This document shows, in pieces, positions 9,237-18,212 of a DNA stretch of 64,000 nt. The notes below the pieces were generated by a model that saw only the letters and a program-made list of their open reading frames with translations, was not told the DNA's origin and did no database searches. The DNA is taken from positions 124,001 through 188,000 of the forward strand of contig CAVRSV010000016.1 of NCBI GenBank assembly GCA_963723965.1, given 5' to 3'. Origin of the DNA: JARRKC01 sp963723965. Its GTDB lineage: Bacteria > Acidobacteriota > UBA6911 > RPQK01 > JAPXNP01. Both the position numbers and the translations under genes were made by a program. The first letter of the stretch is position 1; the number at the start of each line of letters is the position of its first letter.

Positions 9237-9923
9237 ATGCACCGACCACACATCACATCCGAATTGTTCGATTTTTTCCGGGATCTGAAGGCCCACAACG
9301 ACCGGGACTGGTTCCAGCGCAACCGCGGACGGTATACGGACTTCGTTCAGGAACCTCTGCTGCAGTTCATCCGGGAATTCGACTTTCGCCTGCGCGCCAT
9401 CAGTCCCCAGTTCCTGGCTGATGCGCGGAAGGTGGGGGGCTCACTGTTCCGGATCCATCGGGACGTTCGCTTCTCGAAGGACAAGAGCCCGTACAAGACG
9501 GCGGCCGGGATCCAATTCCGACATCGCCTCGGAAAGGACGCCCATGCTCCGGGTTTCTACCTTCACCTGGAGCCGGATGGGTGTTTTCTGGGCATGGGGA
9601 TTTGGCGGCCCGATCACCCCACCGTCAACCGGATCCGCCGCGGCATCGTTGCCCGGCCCGAGCGCTGGCGATCGATCCTCGAATCGCCGGAGCTGGACGG
9701 GCACTTCCAGCTCTCGGGCGATCGACTCAAGAGGCCTCCGCGAGGCTTTCCGCCGGAACATCCGCTCATCGAAGACCTGAAGTGGAAGGACTATGTCGTC
9801 TTCCGCAATCTGAGCGAAGACGAGGTTCAGCAGCCCGGCTTCATCGATGTCTTCGCCTCGGACTGTCAGCGGGGAGCCCCTTTCATGCGTTTCCTGGGAG
9901 ATTCGCTGGGCCTGCCCTGGTGA
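9237..9923 (+). CDS. DUF2461 family protein
   Basis: The 228-residue protein matches the DUF2461 / TIGR02453 family: the N-terminus ELFDFFRDLKAHNDRDWFQRN, the central FRIHRDVRFSKDKSPYKT, and the C-terminal DYVVFRNLSEDEV are typical. No biochemical function is established for the family. It appears cytoplasmic with no signal peptide. Its last 58 bases overlap the 3' end of the MarR gene on the opposite strand. Confidence 0.9.
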   Translation: MHRPHITSELFDFFRDLKAHNDRDWFQRNRGRYTDFVQEPLLQFIREFDFRLRAISPQFLADARKVGGSLFRIHRDVRFSKDKSPYKTAAGIQFRHRLGKDAHAPGFYLHLEPDGCFLGMGIWRPDHPTVNRIRRGIVARPERWRSILESPELDGHFQLSGDRLKRPPRGFPPEHPLIEDLKWKDYVVFRNLSEDEVQQPGFIDVFASDCQRGAPFMRFLGDSLGLPW

Positions 9924-10420
9924 ACCTCGACCGACAGCGGCCCGTCCGGTAGCGGCGGGGGGCCGTTGGGGAGGTAGATTCCTGCGAGAATCCTCGCCGC
10001 TTCACCCACCAGGTCCCGCTCGGGCTGGGTCAATGCGGAGAGTCTCCGCTCGACGGCGAGGAGCCGTCTCTCCCGGGCCTCCTGCAGGAGCCGAAGGCCG
10101 TGCGGGGTCGCCGACAGGAGCGACGCGCGGGCGTCGTCCGGATCGGGTCGGCGTTGAATCAGACCGCTTTCTTCGAGTCCGCGGACGAGCTGCGTCATGG
10201 TGGGGGCTCTCACCCCCTCGAGTTTCGCCAGCCGGGACGCCCGCAGGGGCCCGGCAAAAGCAACGACGGAGAGGGCGGACAAGCGGGCCCGGCTCAGGCC
10301 GGAAGCGGCATCCTCGTCCTGCAGGCCCCGCAGAAGGTGGATCGCAATCGAGTGGAGGCGATTCGCCGTTTCTCTCGTCCTGGAATGGGGCACTTGATTT
10401 TCCATGAAGGAGTCCAGCAT
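9866..10420 (-). CDS. MarR-family transcriptional regulator
   Basis: The protein has 184 residues with a winged-helix core at about 45-115 (LSALSVVAFAGPLRASRLAKL, then APTMTQLVRGLEESGLIQRR and PDDARASLLSATPHG), the MarR layout. Such dimers repress nearby genes and release DNA on binding a small ligand. An inverted repeat at 10429-10445, next to its own start and before the divergent ankyrin gene, is a natural target. The start may be ATG 10420 or ATG 10405; the second gives a start closer to the helical domain. The C-terminal tail beyond residue 150 is basic and lies in the overlap with the DUF2461 gene. Confidence 0.9.
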   Translation of the reverse strand: MLDSFMENQVPHSRTRETANRLHSIAIHLLRGLQDEDAASGLSRARLSALSVVAFAGPLRASRLAKLEGVRAPTMTQLVRGLEESGLIQRRPDPDDARASLLSATPHGLRLLQEARERRLLAVERRLSALTQPERDLVGEAARILAGIYLPNGPPPLPDGPLSVEVHQGRPSESPRKRMKGAPR

Positions 10421-10428
10421 ACTATAAG

Positions 10429-10445
10429 TTAGTTAGCCTACCTAA
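10429..10445. promoter_or_regulatory. Candidate MarR operator
   Basis: TTAGTTAG-C-CTACCTAA is an imperfect palindrome (one mismatch) in the AT-rich gap between the MarR gene and the divergent ankyrin gene. Its position suits repression of both. Confidence 0.55.
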
Positions 10446-10467
10446 ATAAATTTCGAAAGGAGATGAG

Positions 10468-11124
10468 ATGACAAAGGCCTTACTCGAGGCAATCCGCAGC
10501 GGTAACAGAGAAGAGGTCGTCACCTTGCTCGACGGGGATCCGCAGGCGGCTCAGGCCGTCGACGAGAATGGGATTTCTGCCCTGATGACCGCCCTGTATC
10601 ACCACCAGTTCGAACTCGCCGAGCTGGTGGCGGCGGCCCGGCGGGATCTGAGCTTCTTCGAGGCCTGCGCCCTGGGGCGCGTGGAAGCGGTTCAGCGCCG
10701 GATCGAGCAGGACCCGTCGACGCTCGACCAGCTGTCTGCGGATGGATTCGGCGGACTGCACCTGGCCGCGTTCTTCGGACGAGTGGACATCGCCCGCCTC
10801 CTCCTCAGTCGCGGCGCGGCTGTCAATCGGCCGGCCGAGAACTCTTCGGGCGTGACGCCTCTGCACAGCGCCGTGGCCGGGAGGAGTCCCGAGATCGTGG
10901 AGATGCTCGTGGAGTCGGGCGCCGACATCGAGGCCCGTCAGCAGGGGGGCTACACGCCGCTCATGGGAGCGGCAGCCAACGGACAGCAACGCATAGTCGA
11001 GTTTCTGCTGGGCCGGGGCGCGGATACTGCCCAGCGCAGCGACGCCGGCCAGACCGCCCGGGATCTGGCTGCCGAGAGGGGGTTCGGGGACCTGTTCGCC
11101 CCGGGTACCGAATCGCCGGCATAA
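10468..11124 (+). CDS. Ankyrin-repeat protein
   Basis: This 218-residue soluble protein has at least three clear ankyrin repeats: about residues 93-125 (GFGGLHLAAFFGRVDIARLLL), 129-161 (GVTPLHSAVAGRSPEIVEML) and 162-195 (GYTPLMGAAANGQQRIVEFL). A degenerate N-terminal pair precedes them. Ankyrin repeats bind proteins; the partner is unknown. No signal peptide is seen. AAAGGAG is well placed before ATG 10468. The gene is divergent from the MarR regulator and shares its operator region, so it is a likely target. Confidence 0.9.
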   Translation: MTKALLEAIRSGNREEVVTLLDGDPQAAQAVDENGISALMTALYHHQFELAELVAAARRDLSFFEACALGRVEAVQRRIEQDPSTLDQLSADGFGGLHLAAFFGRVDIARLLLSRGAAVNRPAENSSGVTPLHSAVAGRSPEIVEMLVESGADIEARQQGGYTPLMGAAANGQQRIVEFLLGRGADTAQRSDAGQTARDLAAERGFGDLFAPGTESPA

Positions 11125-11142
11125 CCGCTACAATCCCAGTCC

Positions 11143-13788
11143 ATGGTGACTCCTGGTCTGGAAAGGGCGGCCTCGACGGGCCGTTGGGTGGTGGGCCTTC
11201 TGCTGTTGGTGGGGGCCCTGGGCGGGCTGTTCGGGTGCCGTGACACAACGGCGCCGGCCTTTCGGTCGGCAGTGTCCCTGAACGGCGTGTGGGCGTTCTA
11301 TCCGGGTGGGGGATCCGAACGATACGACATCCGGGTGCCGTCCTTCTGGGACGCGCCCCAGGACTATGGCTATCCATCCGACTGGTTGCACCTGCGACAC
11401 GGTGTCTATCGCCGCCGGTTTACCGTTCCTGCGGATTTCGCGGACCGCCGGCTGTTCCTGCGGATCGGCCGCCTGTCGGTGATCGGACAGGTTTTCGTCA
11501 ACGGGCACCGGATCGGAGGGGAGACGACCCGTGGCTATCTGATGATGCAGCTTCCCTACACCCTCGAGATCACCGACCTCGTCCACCGCGACCGGCCCAA
11601 CGATCTCGAGATCCGGGTCTGGGGCGGGCAGAGCATCGTCCACGGGCGGGATCAGCTCGATCCGACGGAAGTGGACTTCCCGGCCGACGCCTTCGAGGAC
11701 GGCAAGCTCCTGTTCCCCTACTGCGTGGATCATTACGACGGCCGGCGCGGGATCGATGGAGACGTGACGCTGCTGGCCCGACCCCGGGTCTACGTCTCCG
11801 ACGTCCAGGTCATCCCCGATCTGAAGCAGAACACGACGCAGTCGGATGACGAGATCAATCTGCATGTCACCGTCAGCAACGGGGAGGCGACGCCCGTGCA
11901 GGTCGACATCCGAAGCCGGGCCTCGGCGAATGGCGCGGCTCCCGGAAAGGTCTTCGCGCGGCGCACCCTGACGATCACCCCTGGCGGGACCGCCACCGCG
12001 AGCTGGAGCGGAGTGAGCTGGGTCGATGCGGCCTACTGGTGGCCGGACACGCCGAATCTCTACGATCTGTCGACCGAACTGCTGCGGGACGGTCGCCTGC
12101 TCGACCGGGAGGAAACGCGCTTCGGCTTCCGCCAATTCTACGTGGTGGGCAACCACCTCGAGCTGAACGGTCTCAAGCTCCACCTGCGGGGCGACGCCTA
12201 TGAGTTTTCCTGGCACGAGGGTTACCGTCACGGTCCTTCCACCGCCCCCGTGATCTCGACGAAGGAGCTCGTGCCCGAGATGCAGCGACGGTTGCTCGAG
12301 GAATACCGGGCCCTGAACATGAACGTGCTGCGGCCGCACAAAGCGAGCGGCATCGACGAACTGTACGATCTGTGTGATGAGACCGGGATGCTGGTCATGG
12401 ACGAGGCCCCTTTCTGGCAAGTGTTCCAGCGGACGGACTCGCGGGCCCGGCCCTACTACATGGAGTGGGTGCGCCGCTGGGTGACGGAACGAAAGAACCA
12501 CCCCTCCATCATCATGTGGATCGTCGGGAATGAGTGCTGGGGTTCGGAGATTCCGGAGTTCAACGCGCAGGCGGCCAGCGAGGTCGATCCCAGCCGCCCG
12601 ATCTTCCACGAAGGCGTCCGGCCGGGCGATTTTCAGGGGGATCTGGAGTCGCTGCACTACACGGGCGGCTACCCCATGCAGGTCTTCAACACGACGGACC
12701 TGTACGACGTCTATTCGGTGAATCCGACCAAACCCCGGGGAGAAGGGGAGGCCCTGTTCGCCGACGGGTGGCCCCTCAAGGATGCCGCCGGGAACCTGAG
12801 CGGAAAGCGGAGCGCCCGAGGCGAATGGGACAATCCCGACCTGATTTCCCAGGCGGAATGGGTGCGCGGAGTCGCCCGCCTCATTCGAGGCATGCGATTC
12901 GCCGAACTGCCGGACAGCCGCCTCTATGCCGACTGGTGGTACTGCTTCGAGCCGATCGAGGAGACGCTGCATCCCGACTGGCCCGATCTGGCCGCGCCCG
13001 GAATCAAACCGACGGTCCTGCGCCGGCCCATCGTCAACGTGTTCGATCCGTCTTACCCTGAAGTCCGCCATGCAGACGGGTACGATTATTGGAGAAACTC
13101 CTACGCGCCCGTTGCCGTCTTCGATCTGGAGCACGATCGCACCAGCGTGATTGGCAGGGACCCCCAGATTTTCCAGCCCGGCGACCGGCTGAAGCGACGA
13201 ATCGTGGTGTACAACGACACACTGCACGGCGGGACGCGGATCCGGGTCGGGTGGACCCTCGCCTCTGCGGATCCCCTTCGTGCCCCGGGCGAGGTCCTGG
13301 GACAGGGTCGCCTGGATCTCGACGTGGGGTGCGGGGAACGGCAGGAGGCAGCGCTGGACCTTCAGATACCTTCGGACAGTACGGGGGGACGATGGCTGAC
13401 CCTCGAGCTGACAGCGGCCCAGGGGGAACGCACGGTCTTCAGTGAGACCAATCGCCTGGGAGCCCTGATCCAGGCGCCCGCACCCCACCTGACGGCTTCA
13501 CCCTCCCGCTTCGATCTGGGCGTGATCACCCCGGAACGGGCGGAACAGCTGCGCAAGATTCGGCTCGTCAACACAGGCGGCGGACGTTCGCTGCACTGGC
13601 GCGTCGAAGGCAGTCACGAATTCCTTCTGCTCCGCCCGCGAGAAGGGAACCTGCGGGGCGAGCAGGAGGTCCATTTCCGGATCGACACGGCGGGCCTGGA
13701 AACGGGACGCTCCTACCGTCAGCACCTCCGCTTCGTCCCCAACCAGGGGCCGCCCGCCGAAGTCGAGATCGCCTTCAGCGTCGAGTAG
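11143..13788 (+). CDS. GH2-like glycosidase lipoprotein
   Basis: The 881-residue protein starts with a lipoprotein signal ending in GGLFGC. A jelly-roll sugar-binding domain (about 45-200) and an immunoglobulin-like domain (about 230-330) follow. The TIM barrel carries acid/base Glu464 in IMWIVGNECWG, the GH2 pattern. The last 90 residues (SRFDLGVITPERAEQLRKI and on) look like an ASPM/SPD-2/Hydin-type beta domain, an unusual addition. Likely a membrane-anchored beta-galactosidase, mannosidase or glucuronidase type enzyme; substrate and nucleophile are not certain. It lies 18 bp after the ankyrin gene. Confidence 0.9.
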   Translation: MVTPGLERAASTGRWVVGLLLLVGALGGLFGCRDTTAPAFRSAVSLNGVWAFYPGGGSERYDIRVPSFWDAPQDYGYPSDWLHLRHGVYRRRFTVPADFADRRLFLRIGRLSVIGQVFVNGHRIGGETTRGYLMMQLPYTLEITDLVHRDRPNDLEIRVWGGQSIVHGRDQLDPTEVDFPADAFEDGKLLFPYCVDHYDGRRGIDGDVTLLARPRVYVSDVQVIPDLKQNTTQSDDEINLHVTVSNGEATPVQVDIRSRASANGAAPGKVFARRTLTITPGGTATASWSGVSWVDAAYWWPDTPNLYDLSTELLRDGRLLDREETRFGFRQFYVVGNHLELNGLKLHLRGDAYEFSWHEGYRHGPSTAPVISTKELVPEMQRRLLEEYRALNMNVLRPHKASGIDELYDLCDETGMLVMDEAPFWQVFQRTDSRARPYYMEWVRRWVTERKNHPSIIMWIVGNECWGSEIPEFNAQAASEVDPSRPIFHEGVRPGDFQGDLESLHYTGGYPMQVFNTTDLYDVYSVNPTKPRGEGEALFADGWPLKDAAGNLSGKRSARGEWDNPDLISQAEWVRGVARLIRGMRFAELPDSRLYADWWYCFEPIEETLHPDWPDLAAPGIKPTVLRRPIVNVFDPSYPEVRHADGYDYWRNSYAPVAVFDLEHDRTSVIGRDPQIFQPGDRLKRRIVVYNDTLHGGTRIRVGWTLASADPLRAPGEVLGQGRLDLDVGCGERQEAALDLQIPSDSTGGRWLTLELTAAQGERTVFSETNRLGALIQAPAPHLTASPSRFDLGVITPERAEQLRKIRLVNTGGGRSLHWRVEGSHEFLLLRPREGNLRGEQEVHFRIDTAGLETGRSYRQHLRFVPNQGPPAEVEIAFSVE

Positions 13789-13802
13789 GACTCCGCGGCG
13801 CT

Positions 13803-14830
13803 CCAAAGCGGCTTCGCCGCGGTGCCGGGGCAGCTCAATCCCAACCGGCTGCGCTGCACTCTGCCTCCTCCGACGCCGCAGGCGTCCTTGGAGTGCGGAA
13901 GCTCGCTTCCGCTTTCGATTCGCCCGGCGCACCCACACCGACTCGCACAGCCGGGCCGCCGAGCCACCCCCGCCGAAGCCCGGGGAGCACCCGCAAACCG
14001 AGACCTCTCCGAAGAAAGCGGTAGCAAGCTACCGCAGTCCAAAGCGGCTTCGCCGCGGTGCCGGAGCAGCTCGGTCCACGAGCGGCTTCGCCGCACTCTG
14101 GCTCCTCCGACGCCGCAGGCGTCCTTGGAGCGCGGAAGCTTGCTTCCGCTTTCGATCCGCCCGGCGCACCCACACCGACTCGCACAGCCGAGCCGCCGAG
14201 CCACCCCCGCCGAAGCCCGGGGAGCACCCGCAAACCGAGGCCTCTCCGGAGAAAGCGGTAGCAAGCTACCGCAGTCCAAAGCGGCTTCGCCGCGGTGGCG
14301 GAGCAGCTCAATCCAGACCGGCTGCGCTGCACTCTGTCTCCACCGACGCCGCAGGCGTCCTTGGAGCGCGGAAGCTTGCTTCCGCTTTCGATTCGCCCGG
14401 CGCACCCACACCGACTCGCACAGCCGAGCCGCCGAGCCACCCCCGCCGAAGCCCGGGGAGCACCCGCAAACCGAGGCCTCTCCGCAGAAAGCGGCAGCAA
14501 GCTACCGCAGTCCAAAGCGGCTTCGCCGCGGTGCCGGAGCAGCTCAATCCAGACCGGCTGCGCCGCACTCTGCCTCCTCCGACGCCGCAGGCGTCCCTGG
14601 AGTGCGGAAGCTCGCTTCCGCTTTCGATTCGCCCGGCGCACCCACACCGACTCGCACAGCCGGGCCGCCGAGCCACCCCCGCCGAAGCCCGGGGAGCACC
14701 CGCAAACCGAGGCCTCTCCGAAGAAAGCGGTAGCAAGCTACCGCAGTCCAAAGCGGCTGCGCCGCGGTGGCGGAGCCGCTCCATCCAGACCGGCTGCGCT
14801 GCACTCTGGCTCCTCCGACGCCGCAGGCGC
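13803..14830. repeat. Tandem array of 236-bp hairpin-rich units (4.3 copies)
   Basis: Units begin at 13803, 14039, 14276, 14512 and 14748, a period of 236-237 bp, with the fifth cut off near 14830. Each unit carries short hairpins: GCGGC-TTCG-CCGC, GACGCC-GCA-GGCGTC, GCGGAAGC-TT-GCTTCCGC (variants in copies 1 and 4) and GCGGTAGC-AA-GCTACCGC. Copies differ by scattered substitutions. Long open frames run through the array on both strands because it is GC-rich; they are not genes. The array fills the gap between the convergent GH2 gene and the frameshifted secreted-protein gene. Confidence 0.95.
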
Positions 14831-14846
14831 AAATCGAAAACGTCCG

Positions 14847-16097
14847 TCAGTTTCCCGTGGTCAGGTAGCCTCCGTTCGGGGCGGCGTCCGTCGGCTCCAG
14901 GTCGTTTCCGAGGACGACGGCGAAATTGAACAGACCGTCGGGGTCCATCTGGGGAAGGGCGAGCTGAATGAAGACGCTCGGCCCCTCGAAGTAGGCGTAG
15001 GCGTTGATGCCCGTGGGCACGAACTCCCCGGATTGCGCGTCGAACCGATAGAGCGGGAGGGTGTAGTCGGAGTTGTTGTACTCATAGAAGGCAAGCTGGT
15101 AGTCGACGCCGAGATTCGAAGCGTAGGGGGAGTAGAAATCGATGTAGGAGGAAGCGCCGGTCGATTCGTTTTGATCGGTATCGAAATCGATGAAGCCGTA
15201 AACCTCGTTGCCACCGTTCCCGGATCCAGGCGCAGCGACCGGCTCCGTAAATTCGACGTAAATCGAGACGAAGGGTTCGAACTGGGGCCGGTCGATCCAG
15301 ACCTGGGTAATGTCGATCTGGTAGCCGGAGGTCCCGAAGGTATCGCCGCGGGGATCGGCGACGTTGGTCCCCGCTACGACCAGCGGGACGTTGGCCTGCT
15401 TGTCGGTGTAGAGGCCCGGGGTTCGGACCAGGCTGACATCCCCGCCACCTCCCGGGATCAGGTCTCCCAGCAGGATGCCGGCGGAGCCCGTCAGCTCGTT
15501 GCCGATAGGCAGGTAGGCCAGGTCGCGGGCCTGAACGTTCGACAGCCAGGTGAATGACGGGAAGGACCCCGAAGGATCGAAGAGCTGTACCCGGCCCGTC
15601 CCCGGATCTGCCACGAGGAGCTGAAAGGCGGTCGGGCAGGGGATCTCGTTGCGGTAGAGCCCGAGGACCTCACCGGCGAGCTCGAACCGGGCCGCCTCCG
15701 TGTACTGGCCCGACAGCCGATCCACCCGGAGGATCCGGCCGTTGTCCAGGGAGACGAAGATGTTGCCGGTGCAGGCATCCACGGCAATGCCTTCGGGAGC
15801 GCCGGGCAGGTTGCCCGCGATCTGCGTGGGGAGCTCCGGCCCCGAGCCGGGCCGTCGCCGCAGGGACAGGCCGCTCGTCAGCTGGGAGCGGGAGAAAGTC
15901 GATATCTGCTGACTCTCCGCCACCAGGAGGTTGCCCGTCGTGGGATCGAGAGCCATGGAGCTGGGGCTGCTCAGACCCGAAATCACGGTGGAGGGGTTGG
16001 TTCCGGAATTCGCAGCCGCCGGATCGTAACGCAGGATCTGTCCGCCCGTCTTGTCGAGCAGCAGCAGGATACTCTTTGACTTCCTGGGTCTGCGCAT
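14847..16097 (-). CDS. C-terminal part of a frameshifted secreted repeat protein
   Basis: This frame carries the downstream half of the gene that begins at 18030. From ILLLLDKTGGQILRYDP it reads as NHL/SMP-type beta-propeller-like sequence (SPSSMALDPTTGNLLVAE, APEGIAVDACTGNIFVSLDNGRILRVD). A C-terminal domain of about 150 residues with many acidic and aromatic residues follows (VYGFIDFDTDQNESTG). No start or ribosome binding site is convincing at its own 5' end, so it is likely not translated alone. Joining it to the upstream frame needs a +1 shift near 16060-16075. The 3' end abuts the 236-bp repeat array. Confidence 0.75.
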   Translation of the reverse strand: MRRPRKSKSILLLLDKTGGQILRYDPAAANSGTNPSTVISGLSSPSSMALDPTTGNLLVAESQQISTFSRSQLTSGLSLRRRPGSGPELPTQIAGNLPGAPEGIAVDACTGNIFVSLDNGRILRVDRLSGQYTEAARFELAGEVLGLYRNEIPCPTAFQLLVADPGTGRVQLFDPSGSFPSFTWLSNVQARDLAYLPIGNELTGSAGILLGDLIPGGGGDVSLVRTPGLYTDKQANVPLVVAGTNVADPRGDTFGTSGYQIDITQVWIDRPQFEPFVSIYVEFTEPVAAPGSGNGGNEVYGFIDFDTDQNESTGASSYIDFYSPYASNLGVDYQLAFYEYNNSDYTLPLYRFDAQSGEFVPTGINAYAYFEGPSVFIQLALPQMDPDGLFNFAVVLGNDLEPTDAAPNGGYLTTGN

Positions 16098-18030
16098 TCA
16101 CGGTCACGGGCAAGGCGAGGATCTTGGCGAACTCCGCACCCGAGCGGCTCAGCTTGAGTTGGCGAGGGTTGTTCTGATAGATCTCCGAGGTGCCGGCTGC
16201 GGCCGGGGAAACGGAACCGGCCTGGGAGCCGGCCGTCCCCGCCAATTCGGCCGTGTAAAGACGCTGCAGGCTCTTCAGGAAGGCGACGGACAGGACCTGT
16301 CCCGTCCCCGAGACGAGCGTTTCCTTCGTGAGCACATCGACCGTGGCGCCGCCGGAGATCGGAGTGGCATCGGTCCGCGCGATTTCAGCCGACACGGTCA
16401 CCGGAAGAGGATCGGGGATGTTCGTCGGCGCCGTGTACAGCCCCGTACTGTCGATGCGGCCGACCGTCGGGTTCCCGTTGGCGATTCCGTTCACCTTCCA
16501 GACCGGGCTTCCCGTCACGCCCGTGAGGGAGAACTTGTTGGTCCCCTTCGGCTGGACGACCGCCAGCGGCGGATTCACTTTGACCGTCGGCTGGCCGCTG
16601 TCGGGGGCGAAACTGGTCGGTGCCGGCTGTGCTGGAATGTTCGCCAGGACGCTGGCCGTGCCGAACAGAGAGGTCATGTACAGCGGCTGCGTGCTGCGCA
16701 CCAGGATGAAGCCGCCGCTTTGTGCGGCCGAAGCCTTGACGAACTCGTTGATGACCTGGCTGACCCGCTGGCCCGGACGCAGCACGCCGTCGAAGGTTCC
16801 GAGCAGCGAGCCGTCCTGCTTGAAGGCCGCGACCCGGTAGGGGTTGGCGATCTGCCCCGGATTGAGCAGGGCCAGGCCGGTGAAGTAGCCCTGGGTGGTC
16901 GCGATGTGGGAGAACAGGCCGTAAGACAAGGCCGTGGCCTGACTGGTCACCGCGGCCAGCGAACCGCCGGTAGCCCCGCTCTTCTCCAGCCCATAGCTGA
17001 TGAAGCCGTTCAGCGACGCACTGCTGGCCGAGACCTTCAGCCAGCCCAGAATGGTCTCATCGCCGGTGAAGCCGAACAGTTGCTCCACGTCCTGGTAGAG
17101 AGCGCCGTTGGGTGCCAGCCCGACCGTCTTCGGGTTCTCCCCCCCGACCTGCGAGCCGGAGTAGAGCGCGCCGTCCGGGGTAAAGGCCGATATCGTCACC
17201 AGGACCGACTCGTTCGAATAGTTGACCAGCCCGAGGGTCGTCGTCCAGGGACCGCGGACGGCCATCTGCGGAAAATAGAGCACCTGCTGGACGTCGCCGG
17301 ACGGCACGGCATTCAGGCCCAGCAGATCCTGACCGGGGACCCGGATGAACTCGAAGCCCCCCAGGTTGGTATTCGAGTTCACCACCAGATAGCTGCCCGC
17401 GGGGATGCTGTCCACGCCGAAGAGATCGCGCGGGGAGAAGCGGAGAACGCCGTGAGCCGGCAGACTGGGCGAAGTGTCGGGAACGATCGGGCCCTGGCCG
17501 GGGACGAAGAGCGTCAAGTCCAGATTGGTGGCGGTGGTGCCGGGATTGATGATGTTGACTTCGGTCGAGGCGTCGGCATCATCCTGGATGGCGTGGAAGA
17601 CGATCTTTCTTCCCACCTGAGGAAGGTCGGCCCCGTCGAAGGTCGTGATGGATCCGTTCAGAAAGAGAAAGAATCCGGTGATACCGTCCGTGTTGCTGGT
17701 CGCCTGCACCCAGGACGCCTGATTGGCCGGCAGGTTGCCGAACATGTCGCTGTCGGTCAGGACACGCGCGATCTGACGTCCGGCGGGCACGGTCAGCGTG
17801 ACCGGATTCCGGATGCCCGAGCCCCGGACCAGTGTGCCGGAGGGACCATAGGCAGTCAGAGTAATCTGCGCCTGCGCGGCGCTCGGGTTGACGAAGGCCA
17901 GGCCCGTGAAGGTTCCCGAGTCGTTCGAGATACGCGGAAAGTTCAGTGTGCTGGAGGAGAGACCATACTGGCTGAGTCCGCAGAGAAGGAGGAACAGGAT
18001 CAGCGTCCGTGCAGCAGTCCTTGTGACCAT
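15670..18030 (-). CDS. N-terminal part of a frameshifted secreted protein
   Basis: ATG 18030, with GAGGTG upstream, starts a signal peptide (ARTLILFLLLCGLSQYGLSS). Repeated beta-rich modules of about 100-130 residues follow, each with a phrase like LNFPRISNDSGTFTGLAFVNPS, YFPQMAVRGPWTTTLGLVNYS or SYGLFSHIATTQGYFTGLALLNPG. I have seen this kind of module in large acidobacterial secreted proteins; its function is unknown. The protein-like sequence ends near 16065 (VNAQTQEV). The remaining 130 residues of this frame are out-of-frame translation. The intact protein would have about 1060 residues. Confidence 0.8.
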   Translation of the reverse strand: MVTRTAARTLILFLLLCGLSQYGLSSSTLNFPRISNDSGTFTGLAFVNPSAAQAQITLTAYGPSGTLVRGSGIRNPVTLTVPAGRQIARVLTDSDMFGNLPANQASWVQATSNTDGITGFFLFLNGSITTFDGADLPQVGRKIVFHAIQDDADASTEVNIINPGTTATNLDLTLFVPGQGPIVPDTSPSLPAHGVLRFSPRDLFGVDSIPAGSYLVVNSNTNLGGFEFIRVPGQDLLGLNAVPSGDVQQVLYFPQMAVRGPWTTTLGLVNYSNESVLVTISAFTPDGALYSGSQVGGENPKTVGLAPNGALYQDVEQLFGFTGDETILGWLKVSASSASLNGFISYGLEKSGATGGSLAAVTSQATALSYGLFSHIATTQGYFTGLALLNPGQIANPYRVAAFKQDGSLLGTFDGVLRPGQRVSQVINEFVKASAAQSGGFILVRSTQPLYMTSLFGTASVLANIPAQPAPTSFAPDSGQPTVKVNPPLAVVQPKGTNKFSLTGVTGSPVWKVNGIANGNPTVGRIDSTGLYTAPTNIPDPLPVTVSAEIARTDATPISGGATVDVLTKETLVSGTGQVLSVAFLKSLQRLYTAELAGTAGSQAGSVSPAAAGTSEIYQNNPRQLKLSRSGAEFAKILALPVTVNAQTQEVKEYPAAARQDGRTDPALRSGGCEFRNQPLHRDFGSEQPQLHGSRSHDGQPPGGGESADIDFLPLPADERPVPAATARLGAGAPHADRGQPARRSRRHCRGCLHRQHLRLPGQRPDPPGGSAVGPVHGGGPVRARR

Positions 18031-18212
18031 CAGATTCACCTCGGCTTCCGGTAGAGAGACACCATCGATTGAGGACACATTTCCAGGTATCGGCTCGGGT
18101 GGGCGATTGCCTGAGGGCCTCTTTGCCTGACGCCTGAAACCGGATCGAACCTCCCCTGGAACCCCGTGACTGATTCTAAGGGATGACTCGGGCGCTGGAA
18201 AGGGGCGGCCGA

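Noticed and set aside
13822..14733. Open frames of 130-400 codons through the 236-bp repeats, both strands
   Set aside because: They repeat with the DNA unit, have no ribosome binding site and encode low-complexity Arg/Pro/Ser peptides.
13803..14830. CRISPR array
   Set aside because: The unit is 236 bp and continuous, with no short repeat alternating with unique spacers, and no cas genes are present.
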